A DNA stretch of 33,182 nt, taken from positions 1-33,182 of the forward strand of contig CAIVVZ010000328.1 in the NCBI GenBank assembly GCA_903909505.1, written 5' to 3'. Made by a program: the position numbers and the translations under genes. The notes beneath the pieces were generated by a model. It was given only the letters and a program-made list of their open reading frames with translations, was not told the origin of the DNA and ran no database searches. Each line of letters opens with the position of its first letter. The first letter of the stretch is position 1. This stretch comes from an uncultured Desulfobacteraceae bacterium. Its GTDB lineage: Bacteria; Desulfobacterota; Desulfobacteria; Desulfobacterales; Desulfatirhabdiaceae. Positions 1-8,159 of the stretch are shown one piece after another.

Positions 1-100
1 CCTAACCCGGCATAGCCGGAACCAAAAAAGTACTGGAAAAGAAATAATCAATTGTTTATATCCACTCTAACGTTTCCATAAAAAAATAGGAGATGGATAT
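1..100. other. Left-edge leader with small hairpin upstream of the unknown gene
   Basis: This AT-rich stretch holds a short perfect hairpin, CCGGC-ATA-GCCGG, near positions 8-20. It ends with a clear ribosome binding site (AGGAGA) about 8 bases before the ATG at 101. No matching inverted copy of the left edge was found in the 68 bases after the gene, so it cannot be called a transposon end from this window. The hairpin may belong to a larger element that continues left of base 1. Confidence 0.35.
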
Positions 101-1618
101 ATGGACCTTTTGACTGACCGTTATGGCGAAAACATCTCTGGGGTTCTCAGTTGTTTTGATCGTGTTGTGATTCAAGGTACCCTTCCCGGTTTTTGCTTTG
201 CTGGCGGGATGAGTTTGTTTTTAAGCCGTAATAACATCCGGATATTTGATTATCCGCGGTTTGCAGAACCCCTACGCAATGCTCTGCGTGATAATGCTGA
301 GCTGATTGCAAAAGAAAACGGTTTGGAGATAGACTTTATCCGCAAGAAGAATTTCCGTAAGGAGAAACGAATACAGGATATCATCAAATCTCGTGGCGAC
401 CATCCGGGCTTGGTTCACATATTCTCTGCGATGGAGCCATGCCAAAGTTATAAACCATGGCATGACAAAAACACCCATCATACCTATCTCAAACCTGATG
501 ACGGAAAATGTTTACACTATTATTTTTACTTTATTGATGAAGAGCTGGGACTGACCTATGTCCGGGTGCCCACATGGTGTCCTTTTCGTTTACAGATATA
601 TTTTAATGGCCACAACAAGCTGGCTGCAAGTTTATTAAATCATGGTGTTAAATTTTCTTTAATGGATAATGCGTTTTCTTCTGTAAGTGATTTTGGCCTG
701 GCACAGGAGTTCAGTAACAATTTTGCAGTCGATCCCCTTCACTCAAAGCTGAATCGGTTTGCAGAAATATATTGTCCCGTCATAAAGCAATTCGATCTTC
801 ATTATCATTGGAGCATTATGCAGGCTGAATATTCAACGGATATCATTTTTAAACGCCAGCAAGATCTCCATAACATCTATGAGCATCTTGTCCGTTCTGC
901 AATTCATTCGGTTAAACCTGAAAATATCGCAACATTTCTTGGCAGAAATCTCCACGTGAACTACAAAGATGAAATCGGCAACAATTTTAATACACGGATT
1001 GAGGGAACTCGCATCAAACATAGCATGGGATCAGTTTCCATAAAAATGTATGATAAGTTTGGTCTGATTCTGCGCATTGAGACAACAGTCAATGACGTTT
1101 CCTTTTTTAAGCACTACCGGAAGGTAGAACATAGAGATGGAACAAATTCCAACAAACTTGCCCAAATGAAAAAAGGCATCTACAGTCTTCCAGCACTGCA
1201 AGGTTTGCTCATGGCTGCCAATCGCCGATATCTGCAGTTCATCTCTGCTATAGATGACGTACATGCTGGTATCGACAAACTGGATAAAATATCCCAGACA
1301 GTAGTTGATAATGACCGTCCATACAAAGGATTCAATCTGTTTACCGAAGAAGACCAGAAACTTTTTGAATCCATTGCCAGCGGAGAATTCACCATCAGCG
1401 GATTTCAGAATAAACACCTGAGAAAGAAACTTTCAGGCAAAAACAGCTCGCAGATTTCCCGTCAACTCAAACGACTGCATGTTCATGGTTTGATCAAAAA
1501 AGTTGGCCACACTTACAAATATTACCTCACCAAATTGGGTTTGCAGGTGATCACTCTGGGACTCAAGCTGAAAGAGATGGTGGTTATTCCCAATCTTGCT
1601 GGAAACCTGAGCCTGTAA
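101..1618 (+). CDS. Uncharacterised ~505-aa protein with C-terminal winged helix, possible mobile-element protein
   Basis: The function is unknown. The last ~90 residues (about 410-495) look like a MarR-type winged helix, rich in Lys/Arg, with the run SSQISRQLKRLHVHGLIKK typical of a recognition helix and wing. The middle (about 135-345) is not recognised, but it contains HYYFYF near 140 and Y317-D-K ... L-R325-I-E327. The latter resembles the YDK...RIE strand pair of rolling-circle-type replication proteins; this is a weak visual similarity. I recall, unverified, that near-identical proteins occur in many copies in some Desulfobacterota genomes under the label MarR family regulator, which would fit a mobile element. 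The gene is visibly more AT-rich than everything downstream, which suggests transfer. The ATG at 101 has a good AGGAGA site. No classical DDE or HUH transposase motif was seen. Confidence 0.75.
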   Translation: MDLLTDRYGENISGVLSCFDRVVIQGTLPGFCFAGGMSLFLSRNNIRIFDYPRFAEPLRNALRDNAELIAKENGLEIDFIRKKNFRKEKRIQDIIKSRGDHPGLVHIFSAMEPCQSYKPWHDKNTHHTYLKPDDGKCLHYYFYFIDEELGLTYVRVPTWCPFRLQIYFNGHNKLAASLLNHGVKFSLMDNAFSSVSDFGLAQEFSNNFAVDPLHSKLNRFAEIYCPVIKQFDLHYHWSIMQAEYSTDIIFKRQQDLHNIYEHLVRSAIHSVKPENIATFLGRNLHVNYKDEIGNNFNTRIEGTRIKHSMGSVSIKMYDKFGLILRIETTVNDVSFFKHYRKVEHRDGTNSNKLAQMKKGIYSLPALQGLLMAANRRYLQFISAIDDVHAGIDKLDKISQTVVDNDRPYKGFNLFTEEDQKLFESIASGEFTISGFQNKHLRKKLSGKNSSQISRQLKRLHVHGLIKKVGHTYKYYLTKLGLQVITLGLKLKEMVVIPNLAGNLSL

Positions 1619-1686
1619 CAATCGACATATTTTATGCCACAAAAAACACGAATTAAAGACGTAAGATACTAAAAGGTGAGAGCGGA

Positions 1687-3195
1687 ATGTTTTCAAAACC
1701 TGTTCTGGTGACCGGCGCAACCGGTTATGTTGGCGGCCGTCTGATTCCCCTGATGCTGGAATCCGGCTACAGGGTAAGAGCACTTGCCAGATCCCTGGCA
1801 AAGCTCCGGTCGCGACCCTGGTCCAGCCATCCCCAGATGGAGCTGGTTCAGGGAGATGTACTGGATCTGGATTCGCTTAAAAAAGCAGTATCCGGCTGCG
1901 GCGCGGCGTATTATCTGGTTCATTCCATGGTCGCCCAGAAACGGCATTTTGCCGAAGCAGATCGAAAATCCGCCTTAAATATGGCTGCGGCCGCAACCGA
2001 AGCCGGCCTGGAGCGCATTATCTATTTGAGCGGGCTCGGGGATAACCACGGCGCCGCCTTGAGCAAACACCTGCAATCCCGGCATGAGGTGGGCGTCATT
2101 CTCCAATCCGGCTCGGTTCCCTGTACCATCCTTCGCGCGGCAATGATTCTGGGATCGGGAAGCGCATCGTTTGAGATTCTGCGATATCTGGTGGAGCGTC
2201 TTCCGGTCATGATCACTCCCAGTTGGGTATTCACCCCCTGCCAACCCATTGCCATTCGAAATGTCTTGAACTATCTGACGGGATGCCTCGAACGCCCCGA
2301 AACCAGCGGGCGGATTTATGACATCGGGGGTCCCGAAGTGCTGAACTATCGGCAGATTATGGATATTTATGCCGAGGCGGCCGGGCTTCCCAAGCGCTGG
2401 GTGATTCCGGTTCCTTTTTTTACACCGAGCCTGAGCGCTTACTGGATCCACCTGGTCACCCCCGTGCCATCATCCATTGCCGTTCCCCTGGCCCAGGGGC
2501 TCAGCACGCCGGTGGTCTGCAGCGAAAACCGGATCCGTTCGATCGTTCCGCAAGAGCTCCTCTCCTGCCGGGAGAGCATCAAGTTGGCGCTGGAGCGCCT
2601 GACTCAGGACCGGATGGATACCTGCTGGATGGATGCTGGAGCGCTGCTGCCGCCGGAATGGGCCTATTGTGGGGATGCGGCGTATGCCGGCGGGACCGTC
2701 ATGCAATGCGGATTTCGGGTCGGCCTGAAGGCCTCGCTCGAGCAAGTCTGGGGCCCGATAAGCCGGATTGGTGGCAAAAACGGATGGTATTATGCCTCGT
2801 TATTATGGCAGGTTCGCGGGCTGATGGATCGGCTATTCGGCGGAGTGGGCCTTCGAAGAGGCCGGCGCAGCGCCATCCGGCTGTATATCGGCGATGCGCT
2901 CGATTTCTGGCGGGTTCTGGAGATTGATGCGCCCCATCGTTTGACGCTACTGGCAGAGATGAAGACTCCCGGTGATGCGATCTTGGAGATTCAACTGACG
3001 CCGCTACCCAATGGCCACACGCAGCTTCAGCTCCTTTCCCGGTTTATGCCCAGGGGCTTGATGGGAATTCTTTACTGGTACCTGCTGCTTCCGTTTCACG
3101 AAATGATTTTCAGCGGCATGCTCCGGTCCATTGCCAGAGCAGTGGGTCAACCGATCGTCTCGGGACCGGAACGCTTCACCCGGCGCATTCCCTGA
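1687..3195 (+). CDS. SDR-family NAD(P)-binding protein with C-terminal DUF2867
   Basis: The N-terminal Rossmann fold starts with VTGATGYVGG, giving the GxxGxxG nucleotide-binding loop at G10-G13-G16. It is followed by an NmrA/atypical SDR layout (RIIYLSGLGD near 110), so it probably binds NAD(P) without the usual YxxxK catalytic pair. From about residue 335 to the end the sequence matches the DUF2867 (SRPBCC-like) pattern: GFRVGLKASLEQVW, the GKNGWYYASLLW stretch and a hydrophobic helix near the end. The two-part fusion is common in bacteria and is usually annotated only as SDR oxidoreductase/DUF2867; the substrate is unknown. It is cytoplasmic or membrane-associated. The kinase gene begins 44 bases downstream, so co-transcription is possible, though no functional link is evident. 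Confidence 0.85.
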   Translation: MFSKPVLVTGATGYVGGRLIPLMLESGYRVRALARSLAKLRSRPWSSHPQMELVQGDVLDLDSLKKAVSGCGAAYYLVHSMVAQKRHFAEADRKSALNMAAAATEAGLERIIYLSGLGDNHGAALSKHLQSRHEVGVILQSGSVPCTILRAAMILGSGSASFEILRYLVERLPVMITPSWVFTPCQPIAIRNVLNYLTGCLERPETSGRIYDIGGPEVLNYRQIMDIYAEAAGLPKRWVIPVPFFTPSLSAYWIHLVTPVPSSIAVPLAQGLSTPVVCSENRIRSIVPQELLSCRESIKLALERLTQDRMDTCWMDAGALLPPEWAYCGDAAYAGGTVMQCGFRVGLKASLEQVWGPISRIGGKNGWYYASLLWQVRGLMDRLFGGVGLRRGRRSAIRLYIGDALDFWRVLEIDAPHRLTLLAEMKTPGDAILEIQLTPLPNGHTQLQLLSRFMPRGLMGILYWYLLLPFHEMIFSGMLRSIARAVGQPIVSGPERFTRRIP

Positions 3196-3216
3196 AGCCG
3201 CGGCGTGGAAAAAAAC

Positions 3217-3243
3217 ATGGATGCCCGGGAAAACCGCCCATGA
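3217..3243 (+). other. Possible 8-codon leader ORF overlapping the kinase start
   Basis: An ATG preceded by GTGGAAAAAAAC opens an 8-codon frame whose TGA overlaps the kinase ATG in the arrangement ATGA (3240-3243). The kinase start itself has only a weak ribosome binding site. A terminating ribosome could therefore restart on the kinase gene. This is inference from the arrangement alone. Confidence 0.25.
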
Positions 3244-6011
3244 GGTTATTTGGCCAATTTAATGACCTGCGGATTCGATTTAAACTGCTCATCATCTATT
3301 CTGCGGTTTTCGTCTTTTCTCTGGCACTTGTCAGCCTCATTATCCACTCCTTTGTTCGCAAGACCCTCGAGAAAAACATTGAGAGCGAGCTCCAGAACAC
3401 CACCACCACCATCCTCAACATGGTCAAGACAGCCGCGGACGTTTCCATTAAAAACCATCTGAGGGCCGTGGCGGAGAAAAACCGCGAGGTGGCGACCTAT
3501 TTCCACGATCAGTTCCGACGGGGAATTCTCGACGAGGCCACAGCCAAATCCAGGGCACAGGAGGTTCTGCTGAGCCAGACCATCGGCAAGACCGGCTACA
3601 TTTACTGCGTCAACAGCGAGGGGGTCATCGTGATCCATCCCAAAAAGGGGTTGCTCGGCGCGGACCTGTCCAAACATGCCTTTATCGTGGAACAAACAAA
3701 TCGAAAAAACGGGTATCTGGAATATGACTGGAAAAACCCGGAAGAGCGGGAAATTCGTCCCAAAGCCCTGTATATGACGTATTTCGAGCCCTGGGACTGG
3801 ATCATTTCCGTATCCTCCTACCGCAGCGAATTCAATGAGCTGGTGAATGTGGACGATTTCGAGGACCGGATTCTCTCCCTGCGCTTTGGGGAAACCGGCT
3901 ATTCGTTCGTCATGGACACCCAGGGCACCTTGATCATTCACCCTGCATTGAAAGGCAAAAATTTTTTCCACTCAACAGACGCCAACGGCCGGCGGTATTT
4001 TGAAGAAATTTGCCGGCGCAAAAACGGGAAAATCGTCTATGCCTGGGCCAACCCCGGCGAAAGCACCCCTCGCGAAAAACTCGTGCTGTTCAATGATATC
4101 CCGGAATTTGAATGGATCGTGGCCTCATCGAGCTATCAGGAGGAATTTCAAGCCCCCCTGGCCACCGTAACCGATATTTTCATGATCACCGTGTTGCTGA
4201 CCTTGGTGCTTTTTCCCCCGATTACGTTTCTTATCAGCGCCTCCATCACCAACCCCCTTCAGGAACTCATGCGTCATTTTGCCACCGGAGCCAAGGGCGA
4301 TATCTCCGTTCGCATGAACTTGCGCAGCCAGGATGAAGTCGGTCAACTGTCCCGCTACTTTAATTTGTTTATGGATCGTCTTCAGGCCTACCGTACGGAC
4401 CTGGAAAATGAAATCAGCGACCGGGAAAAGGCAGAGGCGACCATCCGAGAGAGCGAAGCAAAATACCGGGAGCTGGTCCAGAACGCCAATAGCATCATTC
4501 TGCGGATGGACACCTATGGCCGGATCACTTTTTTTAATGAATTCGCCCAGATCTTTTTCGGTTACAGCGAAGAAGAGGTTATGGGTAAAAATGTTGTGGG
4601 CATCATTGTACCGGATAACAAGTGGGGAACCGATGCGCCGGGCTCCATTCCGGATATCATCGGCGGGCCCGAGCAAGGATACCGCTACCACGGCACGGAA
4701 AACATCCTCCGGAACGGGCAGTCTGTCTGGATATCCTGGACACGAAAGGCTGTTCATCAACCGTCCGGACGTGTCATGGAATATCTCTGCATCGGAAACG
4801 ACATTACCGATGCCGTTCAGTCTCAGAGGGAAATGCATCGGCTCCGAAAATATCTTCAGGCCATCATCGATTCCATGCCGTCCATCCTAGTGGGGGTGGA
4901 TCAGGATCATCGCATCACTTTCTGGAATCAGGAGGCGGAAAGGGCCCAGGGTGTGTCCCGGATACAGGCTCTGGGACAGCGGCCGGATGCGCTGTTTCCC
5001 CGACTTCGGAATCAAATGGCCGTGGTGGGACAGGCCATGGCGGAAAAATCCGTAAAAAAGCTTGAAAAAGTCCCGGACTGGGTGGATCAGGATCTGCGAT
5101 ATTCCGACATCGTCATCTATCCCATCCATGTGGAAGGGGTCGAAGGGGCCGTGATTCGGCTGGATGATGTCACCGCCCGGATTCGCATGGAGGACATGAT
5201 GGTTCAGACCGAGAAGATGCTCTCCGTCGGAGGACTGGCTGCCGGCATGGCCCATGAAATCAACAATCCCCTGGGCGGCATGCTTCAGAGCGCCCAGAAT
5301 ATTCTGCGCCGGATTTCCCCGAATATTCCCGCCAACCTGCAGGCGGCCAGAGAAAGCGGTGTGACGCTGGATGGGGTCCGGAATTATCTGGATCGACGGG
5401 GGATCATCCGATTCATCGAAGGCATTCGGGAGTCCGGGGAGCGTGCCTCCAAAACCGTGAGCGATATGCTTAATTTCAGCCGAAAGAGCCCTTCCAGAAA
5501 AACCTTTACCTGCCTGGCGGAACTCCTGGACCGGACCGTGGCGCTGGCTGCCCACGACTACGACTTGAAGAAAAAATACGACTTTCGCAGCATCGAGATC
5601 GTTCGGGAATATACGCATGATCTGCAGCCGGTTTTCTGCACCCCGTCGGAAATCGAGCAGGTGATTTTGAACCTGCTTCGAAACGCGGCCCAGGCCATGA
5701 CCGGATCGGAGCCGGCCAAAATACCGCCGCGTATCACCCTGCGCCTGTTCCGTGAAGGAAACACCGCTTGCATCGAAGTGATGGACAACGGCCCGGGTAT
5801 GGATGAAAGAACGCGCAAGCGCGTGTTTGAACCTTTTTTTACGACAAAGGACGTGGGCATCGGGACCGGATTGGGGCTGTCCGTATCCTATTTTATCGTC
5901 ACCAGCAATCACGGCGGCACCTTGTCCGTGGTCTCGAGTCCAGAAGACGGTGCCCGATTCCTTATCCAGCTGCCGATAGATTCGGAAGCAGCTCTCTTGG
6001 AAGGAAGTTGA
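3240..6011 (+). CDS. Membrane sensor histidine kinase (tandem Cache, HAMP, two PAS)
   Basis: The domain order is: transmembrane helix ~17-40; periplasmic region ~60-300 with two similar Cache halves (each with a GKTGYIY or GETGYSF turn, an IHP motif and a W-IISV/W-IVAS strand); second transmembrane helix ~310-335; HAMP to ~390; PAS ~405-520; PAS ~535-640; HisKA with phospho-acceptor H672 in GMAHEINNPLGG; and HATPase_c with N box NLLRNAAQAM (~811), G1 DNGPGMD (~848) and F box EPFFTTK followed by GTGLGLS. All catalytic boxes look intact. Tandem Cache domains usually bind small organic acids or amino acids. The response regulator follows three bases downstream, so the two form a cognate pair. 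The nearby carboxylate transporter and acyl-CoA synthetase suggest that the ligand is a short-chain carboxylate (inference). Confidence 0.92.
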   Translation: MRLFGQFNDLRIRFKLLIIYSAVFVFSLALVSLIIHSFVRKTLEKNIESELQNTTTTILNMVKTAADVSIKNHLRAVAEKNREVATYFHDQFRRGILDEATAKSRAQEVLLSQTIGKTGYIYCVNSEGVIVIHPKKGLLGADLSKHAFIVEQTNRKNGYLEYDWKNPEEREIRPKALYMTYFEPWDWIISVSSYRSEFNELVNVDDFEDRILSLRFGETGYSFVMDTQGTLIIHPALKGKNFFHSTDANGRRYFEEICRRKNGKIVYAWANPGESTPREKLVLFNDIPEFEWIVASSSYQEEFQAPLATVTDIFMITVLLTLVLFPPITFLISASITNPLQELMRHFATGAKGDISVRMNLRSQDEVGQLSRYFNLFMDRLQAYRTDLENEISDREKAEATIRESEAKYRELVQNANSIILRMDTYGRITFFNEFAQIFFGYSEEEVMGKNVVGIIVPDNKWGTDAPGSIPDIIGGPEQGYRYHGTENILRNGQSVWISWTRKAVHQPSGRVMEYLCIGNDITDAVQSQREMHRLRKYLQAIIDSMPSILVGVDQDHRITFWNQEAERAQGVSRIQALGQRPDALFPRLRNQMAVVGQAMAEKSVKKLEKVPDWVDQDLRYSDIVIYPIHVEGVEGAVIRLDDVTARIRMEDMMVQTEKMLSVGGLAAGMAHEINNPLGGMLQSAQNILRRISPNIPANLQAARESGVTLDGVRNYLDRRGIIRFIEGIRESGERASKTVSDMLNFSRKSPSRKTFTCLAELLDRTVALAAHDYDLKKKYDFRSIEIVREYTHDLQPVFCTPSEIEQVILNLLRNAAQAMTGSEPAKIPPRITLRLFREGNTACIEVMDNGPGMDERTRKRVFEPFFTTKDVGIGTGLGLSVSYFIVTSNHGGTLSVVSSPEDGARFLIQLPIDSEAALLEGS

Positions 6012-6014
6012 CCC

Positions 6015-7832
6015 GTGGAAAAAATCCTCGTCATCGACGATGAATCGATTATCCGTGAGAGCATGACCGCCTATTTGGAAGACAGCGGGTTTAGGGTCTG
6101 CCAGGCCAGAGACGGTAGAGAGGGACTGGCGGTTTTTCGCAGGGAACAACCCGATCTGGTCATGGTGGACCTGCGAATGCCGGGGATCGATGGTCTGGAG
6201 GTATTGTCCACGGTGTTGACCGAATCCCCGGATACCCCAACCCTGGTGGTTTCCGGCACCGGCGTAATTCAGGATGCGATTGATGCCCTGAGGATGGGGG
6301 CTCTGGACTTTGTCACCAAGCCGATCCTGGATATGGCTGTTCTGGAGCATGCGGCAAGAACGGCGCTGGAAAGAGCCCGGCTTCGGGTGGAAAACCGTCG
6401 CTACCGGGAACACCTGGAGGAGGAAATCCGGTGCCGGACCGCCGATCTGATGGAACGCACCCGGGCACTTCAAGAGAGCGAAACCAAACTGTCCGCTATC
6501 ATTGAGCTGTTCGAAGGCCTGATTTACACCAGCACCCGGGACCACCGAATCGAATTCATGAACCGAAAACTGATGGATCACATCGGCCGGGATGCCACCG
6601 GTGAAAAATGTCACGCGGCGCTGTTTGATCTGACTTCCGCCTGTCCCTGGTGCGTCAACGAGAATGTCTTTATGGGAGAAACCACCCGCTGGGAAACCCG
6701 AAATCCCCGGGACAATCGATGGTATTACGGTATCAATACCCCCATCTTCGGACCGGACGGGCAGGTTTTGAAGGTCCAAACCATTGCCATGGACATTACC
6801 GACCGCAAGAAAGTCGAAGAAGCCTTGCTGGAGCGGGAAATCCGGCTGCGGGATGAAAACACGCGACTGCGTTCTTCCCTGAAGGGCAGCGGGCAGTTCG
6901 GCCGGATTATCGGCAAAAGCACCGCCATGCAAAAAGTTTACGAAACCATCCTCAAGGCCGCTCAGGCGGACGCCGGCGTGATCATTTACGGGGAATCGGG
7001 CACCGGCAAGGAACTGGTGGCTCAAACCATTCACGAATTGAGCGATCGCAGCCCTGGGCCCTTTGTAACTGTGAATTGCGGGGCCATCCCCGACACCCTC
7101 ATCGAGAGCGAGTTTTTTGGGTACAGAAAAGGGGCGTTTACAGGAGCTGCCATGGACAAGCCCGGGTTCCTCGACTCTGCTCACGGGGGAACCCTGTTTC
7201 TGGACGAAGTGGGCGAAATCCCCCCGAACCTTCAGGTTAAACTCCTGCGGGCCATTGAAGGGGGCGGATACACACCGGTCGGGGGGGACAAACTGGTCAA
7301 ATCCGATTTCCGGGTTGTTGCCGCCACCCATCGGGATCTGCGGGAGCGGGTGGAACAAAAGAAGATGCGGCAGGATTTTTATTACCGAATTCACCTGATC
7401 CCCATTTTATTGCCCCCGTTGCGGCAACGCAAGGAAGATCTGCCCCAGCTTGTTCAACATTTTCTGAATATTCTCGGCCTTGACAACACCCTGCACGCCC
7501 TGCCGGAATCGGTGATGCGCACCCTCCAGCGCTACGACTGGCCCGGCAATGTCAGGGAGCTGCAAAACGTCATTCAGCGATATGTAACGCTCCGGGAAAT
7601 CGATCTGCCCCCGGCACCGGACGCTGCGACTCAGCCCGAGATCGCCGCCTCCCTGTTGCCATTCAAGGATAATTTGTTTGTACCACTCACCGAAGCTCTT
7701 GACGATGCTGAAAAATCGTACATCGTGCAGTGCCTGCATGCCCACCAGTGGAAACGGGGTCGGGTGGCGCAGATTCTCGGTATTGACCGGCGAACCCTCT
7801 TTCGAAAAATGAAGTCGCATGGGCTATTATAG
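6015..7832 (+). CDS. Sigma-54-dependent response regulator (REC-PAS-AAA+-Fis)
   Basis: The receiver domain has acidic residues D8/D9, phospho-acceptor D52 and K102. A PAS domain (~160-275) carries an unusual cysteine cluster, C199 and C210-P-W-C213. The AAA+ domain (~300-530) has Walker A GESGTGKE, an intact GAFTGA loop for sigma-54 contact and Walker B GGTLFLDEVGE. The C-terminus is a Fis-type helix-turn-helix (RVAQILGIDRRTLFRK). The start is GTG at 6015 with AAGGAAG upstream, three bases after the kinase stop. It should act as a phosphorylation-controlled enhancer-binding activator. The full-consensus -24/-12 promoter about 180 bases downstream, in front of the transporter, is its obvious target. 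The PAS insertion between receiver and ATPase is uncommon relative to plain NtrC proteins and suggests a second, cytoplasmic signal. Confidence 0.93.
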   Translation: MEKILVIDDESIIRESMTAYLEDSGFRVCQARDGREGLAVFRREQPDLVMVDLRMPGIDGLEVLSTVLTESPDTPTLVVSGTGVIQDAIDALRMGALDFVTKPILDMAVLEHAARTALERARLRVENRRYREHLEEEIRCRTADLMERTRALQESETKLSAIIELFEGLIYTSTRDHRIEFMNRKLMDHIGRDATGEKCHAALFDLTSACPWCVNENVFMGETTRWETRNPRDNRWYYGINTPIFGPDGQVLKVQTIAMDITDRKKVEEALLEREIRLRDENTRLRSSLKGSGQFGRIIGKSTAMQKVYETILKAAQADAGVIIYGESGTGKELVAQTIHELSDRSPGPFVTVNCGAIPDTLIESEFFGYRKGAFTGAAMDKPGFLDSAHGGTLFLDEVGEIPPNLQVKLLRAIEGGGYTPVGGDKLVKSDFRVVAATHRDLRERVEQKKMRQDFYYRIHLIPILLPPLRQRKEDLPQLVQHFLNILGLDNTLHALPESVMRTLQRYDWPGNVRELQNVIQRYVTLREIDLPPAPDAATQPEIAASLLPFKDNLFVPLTEALDDAEKSYIVQCLHAHQWKRGRVAQILGIDRRTLFRKMKSHGLL

Positions 7833-7839
7833 TCTTTAT

Positions 7840-7859
7840 ATGGGACAACATTATCCCAT
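7840..7859. promoter_or_regulatory. Candidate upstream activator site (palindrome)
   Basis: ATGGGA and TCCCAT form a perfect 6-base inverted repeat separated by 8 bases. It is centred about 175 bases upstream of the sigma-54 promoter, a normal distance for an enhancer of an NtrC-family activator. A second TGGGACA lies at 7910-7916, next to a mismatched TTCCA (7901-7905). The binding protein is inferred to be the adjacent response regulator. A weak terminator for the regulator gene is the main alternative, but no T-run follows. Confidence 0.45.
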
Positions 7860-8015
7860 TCATATAACCAACCTGCATTAAAGCGTTTTTCTGTGAAACA
7901 TTCCAATAATGGGACAGTTCCGCCCTAATTGTTATTTCTATTCAGTCGTTATTTTCTCTTCAATAATATTTATATCTGTCATCAATTGAGGGAGATACCG
8001 CGTTCGGTCCGGCAC

Positions 8016-8031
8016 TGGCACGCATGTTGCT
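8016..8031 (+). promoter_or_regulatory. Sigma-54 (-24/-12) promoter
   Basis: TGGCACG, four bases, then TTGCT matches the full RpoN consensus (TGGCACG-N4-TTGCW), with GG at 8017-8018 and GC at 8029-8030 exactly ten bases apart. Transcription would start near 8042, about 118 bases before the transporter ATG. It sits directly downstream of a gene for a GAFTGA-bearing activator, which supports its use. Confidence 0.9.
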
Positions 8032-8159
8032 CTGTATTGCTCTCTATATTCGGCAGAATGGTTTGGTGAATGCGCTTATGAGTGTAGTAATGGGTTTCGA
8101 AAACTTTATTTCAGTGTTGCTTAACGCGTAACGAAACTATTATTGAAAGGAGATCAAAC

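Larger units (their letters stand above)
7833..8159 (+). other. 327-base regulatory gap upstream of the transporter-synthetase operon
   Basis: This gap separates the activator gene from the transporter. It is AT-rich, has no convincing ORF, and contains an upstream palindrome (7840-7859), a further half-site (7910-7916), a sigma-54 promoter (8016-8031) and a leader of about 120 bases ending in a strong GAAAGGAG ribosome binding site. The arrangement of upstream sites, then promoter, then gene is the classic one for DNA looping by an NtrC-type activator. Confidence 0.8.

Noticed and set aside
1..25. Terminal inverted repeat of an insertion sequence at the left edge
   Set aside because: The hairpin is real, but no inverted or direct mate was found between 1619 and 1686, so an element boundary cannot be claimed from this window.
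4887..7394. 835-codon open frame on the minus strand
   Set aside because: It lies entirely opposite the kinase and regulator genes, whose domains are unmistakable. Its translation is rich in His, Gln, Pro and Gly with no recognisable domain, as expected for an antisense shadow in GC-biased DNA.
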